This document shows, one piece after another, positions 1-6,399 of a stretch of 20,941 nucleotides of DNA. Under the pieces are notes generated by a model, which had not been told where the DNA came from, searched no databases, and saw only the letters and a list, made by a program, of their open reading frames with translations. The stretch comes from Sutterella sp. Its GTDB lineage: Bacteria > Pseudomonadota > Gammaproteobacteria > Burkholderiales > Burkholderiaceae_F. Position 1 is the stretch's first letter, and every line of letters starts with the position of its first letter. A program made the translations under genes and the position numbers. The DNA lies in contig JAHHRG010000034.1 of NCBI GenBank assembly GCA_020025965.1, positions 1-20,941 on the forward strand. Reading direction: 5' to 3'.

Positions 1-568
1 CCTGGTTGCCGGAGCAGAAGTACTTGTCGGCGGGCGTACGGTGGGCAATCCACTGGTGAGCCGTACCGGTTTCGAGGTACCAAAGATCCTTCGAGTCGAT
101 AAAGGCAACGCCGAAACCTTCGGCGGCACCGACCGTTTCGATGACGTGGCCCAAATAAGCGCAGGCTTCGCGAGCGGTCTTGCAACGCGGCAGGATCACT
201 TCGCAGATATCGTCTTCGGTGATACCGGTGGCCTTGTTGTACGGGTCGAAGGTCAAGGCATGATCGTCGGCAAAGATGGATTCGGTACCGGTAAGACCAA
301 CACCTTCTTCATTGAAACCGACGGCACCGTGCAACTGGGTCTGCCAGTTGGGAACCGTCGTGTAACGCATGGAATGAGCCGGCATCGGCCATTTGAAATC
401 GGTTGCACCCTTGAAGTCCTGAGTGCGATACATGGCATTGGCGGCATTGTCGCGAGCTTCGTGAATAACGAAGTGCTGAGCCTTGAGAGCATTGCTGTCC
501 GCAGAGCGGGCCATCATGAAAGAGCCGTCAGCCGTTGCCTTTTCGCCGACGATAATGGAAGTGCACAT
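1..568 (-). CDS. C69-family dipeptidase (Ntn hydrolase), C-terminal part beyond window
   Basis: Cytoplasmic dipeptidase of peptidase family C69 (PepD-like). Family members are N-terminal-nucleophile hydrolases that use Cys2 to cleave a broad range of dipeptides. The translated N-terminus reads MCTSIIVGEKATADGS, the family signature with the nucleophile Cys directly after the initiator Met. It continues with ARSADSN and a region around GAVGFNEEGVGLTGTES, where family members have a similar substrate-side motif. About 189 residues are visible of the roughly 470 usual for the family; the rest lies left of position 1. The ATG at 566-568 is preceded by AGAGGA at 578-583 with good spacing. There is no signal peptide, so cytoplasmic action is expected. 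The family assignment is secure; the substrate is not visible. Confidence 0.9.
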   Translation of the reverse strand, partial: MCTSIIVGEKATADGSFMMARSADSNALKAQHFVIHEARDNAANAMYRTQDFKGATDFKWPMPAHSMRYTTVPNWQTQLHGAVGFNEEGVGLTGTESIFADDHALTFDPYNKATGITEDDICEVILPRCKTAREACAYLGHVIETVGAAEGFGVAFIDSKDLWYLETGTAHQWIAHRTPADKYFCSGNQ

Positions 569-663
569 GTGATGATTCCTCTTTAGTTATGCGCAGTCCG
601 AGCGAGTGGCCTCACTCGGTCTTCGAAAATTAAGACCTCCATACTATAGACAGAATGTCGGTT

Positions 664-749
664 GAAAACTATGAAGGTTTTCGCCAAAATGCTTAGGGTT
701 TTCCCAAATGAAAAAGAGGTGCCTCCCCTAAATAATATTATTATTGGGG
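664..749. promoter_or_regulatory. Repeats and palindrome upstream of the C69 dipeptidase gene
   Basis: This lies in the leader of the minus-strand dipeptidase gene. GTTTTC occurs at 677-682 and 698-703, exactly 21 bp apart (two helical turns). An inverted partner GAAAAC at 664-669 gives a GAAAAC-N7-GTTTTC dyad. At 731-742 is the perfect palindrome AATAATATTATT, flanked by CCC (725-727) and GGG (746-748). No clear -35/-10 pair could be fixed. These look like protein-binding sites, but that is inference. Confidence 0.35.
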
Positions 750-792
750 ATTTATTGGCTTTTCCGGCATGATCCGACGAGGATCACGGGCA

Positions 793-852
793 CAAAAAAG
801 CCTCGGCGTCGTCCCCCCATCCAGAGTGTCCTGAAGGTCTGCCGTCGAGGCT
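793..852 (-). terminator. Rho-independent terminator of the DUF4261 gene
   Basis: Read on the minus strand, AGCCTCGACGGC (841-852) pairs imperfectly with GACGCCGAGGCT, followed by TTTTTTG (793-799). The stem carries a long loop of about 30 nt. It lies about 30 bp past the stop codon at 880 and would end the AlkD-like/DUF4261 transcript. Confidence 0.75.
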
Positions 853-879
853 CGGTGTTTCTCTTGGAAACCTGATCGA

Positions 880-1656
880 TTAGAGTTCGATCTGCAGCGT
901 TTCAAGGCCCGGAATCAAGCGGGATTCTGCGAGCTTTACCGGATGACGGTTCTGCGGATTGAGGCCAAGAAGCGCACCCACTTCCACTTCCTTACCCGAC
1001 TTGAGGCTCCATTCGACAATCGTGTAGAGGAATTCCTGAACGGTATCGGGAGCAGCCTTGACGGGAAGAACTTCGAGTTCGCGGTGGCCGAGCATCGTCA
1101 TGCCCATCGTAACGCCGACGCACTTTTCTTCGTCTTCACGGGCGATCGCAAAGGTCACGAGATTAAAGATCGGGAGTTCGCCGTGCTTCATGACGGAAGC
1201 GCCTTCGCGATAGCCGTCGGGGCCCAAAAGCGTCGAACCGTTGTCGACGGCCATGGCGTTTTCCTGACGGGAAAGCACGTCGAGAACCTTCACGATCATG
1301 GCGGCGTTGTCCATGGCGGAGCAGCTCTTCGGGATGGCGAGAACGGCAATATAGGCCTGATGGAGTTTCGCCATCATGCCGGCTTCCTTCCACATCGGAT
1401 TCATGGCGGCGTGAGAAGCGGCGACCTCGGCGTCGAGCTTTTCGGCCATGAGCTTGATGGCGACGACGGAACCGCCGAATTCAAAAACGATCGGAGCGTC
1501 GGGATCCTTATGGTCAGGCGTCAATTCGAAATCCCAGACTTCCTTCATGCCGGCAAGAAAAGCCTCGGCATCCCACTTGGCTTCGGAAAGAAGCACCACG
1601 CCTTCCAAGGGATGAGCTTCGAGCTGCGGTTCCTGTTTGTCTGCGGAGTCGGTCAT
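880..1656 (-). CDS. DUF4261 domain-containing protein
   Basis: A 258-residue soluble protein of the DUF4261 family, for which no biochemical role is established. The N-terminal part (about residues 20-50, GVVLLSEAKWDAEAF) and the C-terminal part (VQEFLYTIVEWSLKSGKEVEVG, near residues 205-226) carry the family's typical strand-helix pattern. There is no signal peptide or membrane segment. The frame stays open to 1842, but that extension would overlap the upstream gene. The ATG at 1654-1656 has AAAGGACA ahead of it, so I use this start. The gene lies 55 bp downstream of the AlkD-like gene on the same strand and ends before a terminator, so the two are probably co-transcribed. No functional link is known. 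Confidence 0.8.
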   Translation of the reverse strand: MTDSADKQEPQLEAHPLEGVVLLSEAKWDAEAFLAGMKEVWDFELTPDHKDPDAPIVFEFGGSVVAIKLMAEKLDAEVAASHAAMNPMWKEAGMMAKLHQAYIAVLAIPKSCSAMDNAAMIVKVLDVLSRQENAMAVDNGSTLLGPDGYREGASVMKHGELPIFNLVTFAIAREDEEKCVGVTMGMTMLGHRELEVLPVKAAPDTVQEFLYTIVEWSLKSGKEVEVGALLGLNPQNRHPVKLAESRLIPGLETLQIEL

Positions 1657-1711
1657 TGTTGTGTCCTTTTTTGTTTGGTCAAATGATTGGGTGAAAGCAT
1701 TATGCCTGAGA

Positions 1712-2473
1712 TCAAGCCGTTTTTGACGGGCTTCGCGACAAGCGCTCGGAAAATCTGGCGGTGATGCGCAGCTTATCGGCTTTGCCGACTCGCCTTGAGT
1801 CGCGAATCTTCTGCAGCGTGCGTGCGAGCGTGACGGGGTCAATGCGCCCTCGCCTCACGTCGGCTTCGAGTCTCGCTTCGATTTTCTCGGGATCCACTGC
1901 AAAATAGGTCGCAAAAAGCCAGGCCAAGCCCGTGGAGACAAGATACTCGGTGCGGGCAAGCTCATATGCCGAAGACCCGGTAAGAAGGCCGAGAGACACG
2001 TCAATGTCGTCCACGGTCTTGCGGTGGCAGAGAAGAATGACAAGTCCGAGACGAACCGCCATGGGCCTCTCATCGGTCAATAAGGCACCGAGATAGGCAT
2101 TGCTGTGAATCGATTCATCACGAAAAGTTTTAAGTTCCCCGCCCGTGAGGTCAACGGTTGCCCAACCGTCAAGATAAGGAATCAGAGCGCTCAGAAACGT
2201 GAACCGATCGGCCGCGCGCATCTTCGCCGCTCCGAGGACGATGGCGGTAATCATCACACTCTCTTGTGACGTGAGAAGTCCGGGAGAACTCAAGGCTTCG
2301 GACAAAAAACCGCACGGGTCGTCATTGAGAATGGTTTTGGCGAGCCGACGAAGCTCGGGCATCCTCACGCCCAAGCGGTTCGTAATACCGGGCTGGAGGC
2401 TGTCGCCGAAGCGTTTGTAGTCGGGATCGACGAAGGAGACAAGTTGTCCGTTCAAATCCGAGAGACGGGACAT
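1712..2473 (-). CDS. AlkD-like DNA alkylation repair (HEAT-repeat) protein
   Basis: A 253-residue all-helical protein of the DNA alkylation repair (AlkC/AlkD) family. The family's HEAT-like repeats grip DNA and excise positively charged alkylated bases. Visible family features are DYKRFGDSLQPG followed by LGVRMPELRRLAK near the N-terminus. A GWATVDL segment (about residues 103-109) fits the W-x-x-x-D active-site pattern of AlkD, and YLVSTGLAWLFATYF precedes the last repeats. Whether all catalytic residues are kept needs an alignment. An upstream TTG at 2488 keeps the frame open, but the ATG at 2471-2473 has GGAGAGG at good spacing and is preferred. The gene leads a probable two-gene operon with the DUF4261 gene. 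Confidence 0.8.
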   Translation of the reverse strand: MSRLSDLNGQLVSFVDPDYKRFGDSLQPGITNRLGVRMPELRRLAKTILNDDPCGFLSEALSSPGLLTSQESVMITAIVLGAAKMRAADRFTFLSALIPYLDGWATVDLTGGELKTFRDESIHSNAYLGALLTDERPMAVRLGLVILLCHRKTVDDIDVSLGLLTGSSAYELARTEYLVSTGLAWLFATYFAVDPEKIEARLEADVRRGRIDPVTLARTLQKIRDSRRVGKADKLRITARFSERLSRSPSKTA

Positions 2474-2576
2474 GCGAAACCTCTCCAAAAAACTGTGCTC
2501 TCAGAATAGCGCAAAAGGAAAACGGCCGACATCCTGCAGATGACAGCCGTTTTGGTGACCTCGAGAGGTCGAAGAT

Positions 2577-2619
2577 GTTGTCCTGCAGGCAAAAAGGAGT
2601 GCTGGACCTGCAGGACAAC
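2577..2619. repeat. 13-bp perfect inverted repeat built on an 8-bp palindrome
   Basis: GTTGTCCTGCAGG (2577-2589) and CCTGCAGGACAAC (2607-2619) are exact reverse complements separated by 17 nt. Each arm contains CCTGCAGG, itself palindromic, and a further CTGCAG lies at 2533-2538. The structure sits between the AlkD-like gene and the stop of the reductase gene. No T-tract follows on either strand, so it is not a standard terminator. Confidence 0.7.
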
Positions 2620-2710
2620 GATGGACTTCAGCGAGGAAGTTCCTGAACAATTTATAGCAGAAAATTAAGGAGAATGAAAGTGCCCTTTCAAACTTCTCTC
2701 ACGCTACGCT

Positions 2711-4477
2711 TTACTTAGCAGCATCGGCTGCAGCCGCACCGGCGATGCGACCGAAGACGATGATATCGGTATAAGCGTTGCCGCCCAATCGATTCGTACC
2801 GTGCGTCACACCCGTGCATTCGCCGGCAGCCCAAAGACCCGGGATCTGCTTGCCGTCTGCAGTGACAACTTCGGCCTTTTCATTGATCTTGATGCCGCCC
2901 ATCGTATGGTGGGTGGAAGGCACGGCCTTGATAACGTAGTACGTACCCTGACTCATGTCCATCAAACCGGCACGGTGATGGAAGTCCTTGTCGTTGCCGG
3001 GACCCTTCATGTCGGTGACGCGCTTGACGGTGGCCTTCAACTGGTCTTCAGGCATCTTCGTGAAGTCGGCAATGCACTTCAGATTCGGGCAGGTCGTCAT
3101 GATGCCCTGCTTCGTAAAGGCATCGTATTCCGTCGGGTGTTCCTTCACAGTATTGGAAATCTTGCCGATTTCATCGTTCCAGAGAACCCAGCAGTAGCCG
3201 CCCGTCTGAGCGAGGATGGCTTCGGACAACACGTCGCGACGGCCGAGTTCTTCCACAAAGCGCTTGCCTTCCTGGTTAAGCATGATGGCACCGTCAAAGC
3301 GGGAGTCGGCAATCAGTTCGATCACGCCCGAGATCGGGTCGCAGATCGGATAGGTCTGGATGTAGCCCATGTTGACGAGTTCGGCACCGGCACGTTCGGC
3401 CATGTAGAGGGCTTCACCCGTGGTACCCGGAGCGTCCGTCGTCATGAAGCGTTCGTCGATCTTCGGGTTGTACTTCTTCACCATCGCCTTATTGGCACCG
3501 AAACCGCCCGTAGCGAGCACCACACCGCCCTTGGCATTGAAGGTATAGGCTTCGCCGTCCATCGTGGCCTTGACGCCCGTGACGCGACCCGTCTTATCCT
3601 TGATGAGCTCTTCGGCCTTCATATTGGTGATGACCGGAATATTGAGTTCCTGAGCCTTTGCCTGGAATTTCGCGATGAATTCCGTACCGGTATGGCCGAC
3701 CGGAATCAGAGCACGCTTGACGCTGTGACCGCCGAAGAAGAAGAGATTGTCGTCTTCGAAACGAACGCCGAGATAATCGCGGCACCACTTGGCGGCATCA
3801 AGTGCGTTGTGGGTCAAAACGTTAATGACCTTCATATCGCCCTTTTCGTCACCGCCCTTATAGGTATCCTTGGCGTGAAGTTCCGGACTGTCGTTCGTGA
3901 TGCCGAGCTTGGGCTGAACCCAGTTCTGAGCCGCATTCATTTCGGCACCGGAAATCAAAGAGTTGCCGCCGACGGCCGGCATCTTTTCAAGAAGCACCAC
4001 ATTGGCACCCTTGTTCTTCGCGGTAATGGCAGCGGAGAAGCCTGCACCGCCCGCACCGATCACGACAACGTCATACGTGGATTCTTTGGGGAGCGTCTTT
4101 GCGACTTTCTTCACGGCCTTCTGAGCGGCCTTATCGAGCTTCACGCCGGCCTTGTCGGCAGCCTGCTTAACGGCAGCAAGGAAACCCTGAGAACTGAAGG
4201 TAGCGCCCGAAATCGTATCGATGTCGACGGAATTGGTATCAATGACGTGCTGGAGCTGCGTCGTGAAAACTTCCTGAGCCAAGACAGGATTTTCAGCACT
4301 CTTAACGACCTTGATGTTCTGAATCTTGCCATTATCGAAAGTGACGGCGACGGTAATGTCACCGTGCTTGCCCACACCGGTTCCTTCCGTCGTGATCGGA
4401 GCCGCGGTGGAAGCGGCGGCAAAGCCGAGAGCACAGAGTGTGGCAACGGCAGAAGTCAGAAATTTCTGATGAAGCAT
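2711..4477 (-). CDS. Periplasmic urocanate-reductase-like flavoprotein (FMN-binding + FAD fumarate reductase domains)
   Basis: A 588-residue secreted reductase of the flavocytochrome c/UrdA family. Such enzymes reduce the C=C bond of an unsaturated acid as a terminal step of anaerobic respiration. Residues 1-26 form a Sec signal peptide. Residues 30-110 are an FMN-binding domain with SGAT at 90-93, where ApbE would attach FMN to Thr93. The FAD domain starts with VVVIGAGGAG (137-146). From memory of the family, the UrdA substrate residues are Tyr373, Asp388, Arg411, His520 and Arg560. Here Tyr376, Asp391, Arg414, His523 and Arg563 fall at a constant +3 offset. The fumarate-type His is replaced by Tyr in the QTYP motif. 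There is no heme-binding CxxCH motif, so electrons must come from a separate donor. GAGGAG precedes the ATG. Urocanate, giving imidazole propionate, is the best guess; related substrates such as acrylates or cinnamates remain possible. Confidence 0.85.
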   Translation of the reverse strand: MLHQKFLTSAVATLCALGFAAASTAAPITTEGTGVGKHGDITVAVTFDNGKIQNIKVVKSAENPVLAQEVFTTQLQHVIDTNSVDIDTISGATFSSQGFLAAVKQAADKAGVKLDKAAQKAVKKVAKTLPKESTYDVVVIGAGGAGFSAAITAKNKGANVVLLEKMPAVGGNSLISGAEMNAAQNWVQPKLGITNDSPELHAKDTYKGGDEKGDMKVINVLTHNALDAAKWCRDYLGVRFEDDNLFFFGGHSVKRALIPVGHTGTEFIAKFQAKAQELNIPVITNMKAEELIKDKTGRVTGVKATMDGEAYTFNAKGGVVLATGGFGANKAMVKKYNPKIDERFMTTDAPGTTGEALYMAERAGAELVNMGYIQTYPICDPISGVIELIADSRFDGAIMLNQEGKRFVEELGRRDVLSEAILAQTGGYCWVLWNDEIGKISNTVKEHPTEYDAFTKQGIMTTCPNLKCIADFTKMPEDQLKATVKRVTDMKGPGNDKDFHHRAGLMDMSQGTYYVIKAVPSTHHTMGGIKINEKAEVVTADGKQIPGLWAAGECTGVTHGTNRLGGNAYTDIIVFGRIAGAAAADAAK

Positions 4478-4535
4478 GTTTTGGTCTCCTCAAAAGAAGA
4501 CCGTCCTCTCTTTTCAAGCTGAATACTTTCAATCA

Positions 4536-4546
4536 CCGTTCGGGAA
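4536..4546 (-). repeat. TTCCCG-NN-CGG motif copy 1 (upstream of the reductase gene)
   Basis: CCGTTCGGGAA on the plus strand is the right part of the perfect palindrome seen at 5407-5420. It lies 59 bp upstream of the start of the urocanate-reductase-like gene, a position suited to a regulator site. Confidence 0.5.
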
Positions 4547-4832
4547 TACAAATTTTCCACACGGAAGTCGAATGAAAAGACGGCCTTCACTAAGCGTCAT
4601 GACGCCGAGAGGCGGGGCGGACCTGGTCAAGTCCGGACGAGCGGGTCGTCGAGAGGCGCAGAAAAGAATGGTTGGAAATCGTTTTCCGAAGTCCATTCTA
4701 GTGCTCGAATGCGAGGATGACAAGATTCGCGATAGAAAAAAAGCTTTTCAGTCGGTTTGAGTTCATTTTTTTCTCTCCTCCCCAGTGCGAGAAGGTTTTC
4801 GGGATAACCCTCAGGCAACCGAAGAATCGGAA

Positions 4833-4843
4833 TTCCCGTTCGG
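4833..4843 (+). repeat. TTCCCG-NN-CGG motif copy 2
   Basis: TTCCCGTTCGG, the left 11 bases of the full 14-bp palindrome, in the gene-free stretch. Confidence 0.5.
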
Positions 4844-5032
4844 TGCTTCTTTTCTTTCCTAAACGATCGTTCGTAGGTTCAAAAATTCGACTTCGGTACC
4901 CTCTTTTTCGGCTTTTTTTCTGTCCTTTTTTTCACGGTTTTTGAGAGCGTTTTCGAGGAGCGGTTGACGATCAGCAAACGAACCGACCTGTCGTACGTCT
5001 TTCGAGAATCCCCAAATTAAACCCACCCGAAA

Positions 5033-5050
5033 AAGACGCCCAGGCGTTTT
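5033..5050. terminator. Small bidirectional hairpin, possible weak terminator
   Basis: AAGACGCC-CA-GGCGTTTT folds into a stem of about 8 pairs counting one G-T pair, with A and T tracts on the two sides. No gene obviously ends here, so its use is uncertain. Confidence 0.25.
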
Positions 5051-5406
5051 AAAGTCGAGTGAAAAGAAAGCGGAAGCAGAGAGTAAAAAAGCGTGCTTTT
5101 AAGAAACAGCATAAGGCCGTTCATCTTCCCTTTCCGACATTAATCCGTCGACAGAGTCGTTTTTTCTAAGGTCTATCAAATATCCGTTTCCAGTCCTGTT
5201 CGGGTTTTATTTCAGCTTTTGAAAGGTCCGAATCGAAGTATCTACTAACATCGAGACGACACCCCAAATAAACGTACCGGTCTCGACTTCATCACGAAAA
5301 AAGCATGCAAAGATCCGGCCGATCGACCGGTGACGATAGAACTGAAGGAGCGAAATCCCGGATGATGAAGCCGAAAATCAAGAAAAAATGCGTTTTTCGA
5401 AGGAAA

Positions 5407-5420
5407 TTCCCGTTCGGGAA
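5407..5420. repeat. TTCCCG-TT-CGGGAA motif copy 3 (perfect arms)
   Basis: Perfect 6-bp arms TTCCCG and CGGGAA around TT. It is identical over all 14 bases to the copy inside the HipA-like gene at 6495-6508. Confidence 0.6.
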
Positions 5421-5681
5421 CTCCAAATCTTTAAACAATCTCTTCTTTCTACTTATATATCAATAGGTTAATTCGTTCCGATAAAAAAGAAACACCTGAT
5501 GCGATCGTCGGGTCGTCTCAAAGACATTTGACGCTTTATTTTTCACGACGCACTTACATATTCAACAACTTTGTTGTTATTGACAGCCTTGCTGCTTCAT
5601 GGTAGTAGAGAGGCGAGAGAAAAATTTGAGAATGAACCTCGTTTTCGACTTTTCAAATAAGTCGATGACAGTCTCCACAGT

Positions 5682-5691
5682 TTGCTAAAAT
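5682..5691 (+). promoter_or_regulatory. Possible extended -10 promoter element
   Basis: TTGCTAAAAT holds a TG-n-TAAAAT extended -10. ATGACA lies 15 bp upstream of TAAAAT, which is short for a -35. It could start a transcript crossing the gene-free region toward the HipB-like gene. Confidence 0.25.
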
Positions 5692-5915
5692 CAGCGACCG
5701 TATTTGCAAAGACGAACGCTCTCGACAGCGAAAACTTCACCTTGACGAATGCTTACCGATGATATCGAAGGGGGCATACACAGCCAACCGGATTAGCATT
5801 CCGCTCACTTAAAAGCGCCTCGACTTTCTCTAAGAATGAAAACTGAAGGTCAAATTCTGTCTTATTACATTAAAGAATAATGGCTTTATTCACAGTATTC
5901 TGAGGTTAAGAGCGG

Positions 5916-5921
5916 TATAAT
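5916..5921 (+). promoter_or_regulatory. Consensus -10 (TATAAT) for the HipB/HipA-like operon
   Basis: TATAAT lies 163 bp before the HipB-like start. No good -35 sits at 16-18 bp (AGTATT is the nearest), so activator dependence or an upstream TTCACA at 21 bp may apply. The implied leader is about 155 nt. Confidence 0.35.
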
Positions 5922-6052
5922 ACGCATTAAAGAGTGAATAGAACCTATTTTCTCAGTTTGTACATAGCCCGTATAAGCCCCATTTTTTGGAATTCTGCCG
6001 ATTCGCGGCGTAGGGATGAGAAAAAAGATTCAATTCACATAAAGATAGTGAT

Positions 6053-6075
6053 TATCCAATTTAGTTCACAGGATA
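6053..6075. promoter_or_regulatory. TATCC-N13-GGATA inverted repeat before the HipB-like gene
   Basis: TATCC (6053-6057) and GGATA (6071-6075) are perfect inverted arms ending 9 bp before the ATG at 6085. The E. coli HipB operator is known as TATCC-N8-GGATA. Here the arms are identical but the spacer is 5 bp longer, so the similarity may be chance. AGGA at 6070-6073 probably doubles as the ribosome site. Confidence 0.35.
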
Positions 6076-6084
6076 CTGCGTGTT

Positions 6085-6393
6085 ATGAGAAGGTCTTTTG
6101 CTGTTGAAGAGTCTCTCCGCACTCTTGGCGAGAACATCCGTGTTGCTCGTCTTCGCCGTCGCCTCCCCCAGTCTGTCGTCGCTGAACGATCAGGCATTTC
6201 TCTCAATACCCTCTCCAAAATTGAAAATGGTGATGCCGGCGTTTCGATCGGTAACGTCGCAGCCGTGCTCCAGTCTCTTGGCGATCAAGCCCCCTTCGCC
6301 GGCATTTTCGCGAGCGAAGCCGATACGACCGGTCTCATGCTGGAGGAGCGTCGCCTCCCCCAGCGAGCCCGCCAGTCCAAAAAAGGGAGCTAA
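6085..6393 (+). CDS. HipB-like XRE-family DNA-binding protein
   Basis: A 102-residue protein with one Cro/C1-type helix-turn-helix at about residues 12-68. LGENIRVARLRRRLPQSVVA forms the first helices, and GISLNTLSKIENGDAGVSI the recognition helix and following turn. The C-terminal tail is basic (RRLPQRARQSKKGS). In HipBA modules such a protein binds DNA, represses its own operon and sequesters the kinase partner. The gene lies 6 bp upstream of the HipA-like gene on the same strand, the normal antitoxin-first order. The two full TTCCCGTTCGGGAA palindromes nearby, or the TATCC/GGATA dyad just upstream, are candidate operators. The fold is certain; the antitoxin role is inferred from position. 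Confidence 0.8.
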   Translation: MRRSFAVEESLRTLGENIRVARLRRRLPQSVVAERSGISLNTLSKIENGDAGVSIGNVAAVLQSLGDQAPFAGIFASEADTTGLMLEERRLPQRARQSKKGS

Positions 6394-6399
6394 ACAATA

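Larger units (their letters stand above)
4478..6084. other. 1.6-kb A+T-rich stretch without a convincing gene
   Basis: Short open frames here show no recognisable protein and no credible ribosome site. Beyond 4950 no open frame above 60 codons appears on either strand. Local composition is low; 5401-5460 has 20 G/C in 60 by hand count. It contains three copies of the TTCCCG-NN-CGG motif (4536, 4833, 5407), a near-palindrome CCGG-N8-CCGG at 5315-5330, and a hairpin AACAAC-TTT-GTTGTT at 5564-5578. Extended -10-like and -10-like sequences lie at 5682-5691 and 5916-5921. It may hold a long leader, a small RNA or decayed sequence. Confidence 0.6.

Noticed and set aside
41..586. 181-codon plus-strand frame at the left edge
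   Set aside because: It is antisense to the C69 dipeptidase, whose minus-strand translation shows the family N-terminus and a ribosome site.
2801..4522. 573-codon plus-strand frame
   Set aside because: A long antisense shadow of the reductase gene; its translation is His/Asp/Arg-rich with no recognisable family, while the minus strand encodes a complete flavoprotein.
4801..4810. GGGATAACCC shared with 12045-12054 as a common operator
   Set aside because: A single shared 10-mer picked after the fact; not enough to claim a common regulator.
4871..4900. T-loop-like GGTTCAAAAATTC, considered as part of a tRNA
   Set aside because: No matching acceptor stem, anticodon arm or D arm around it.
4476..4944. 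Two short plus-strand frames after the reductase start
   Set aside because: Random-looking composition, no ribosome sites, no recognisable motif.
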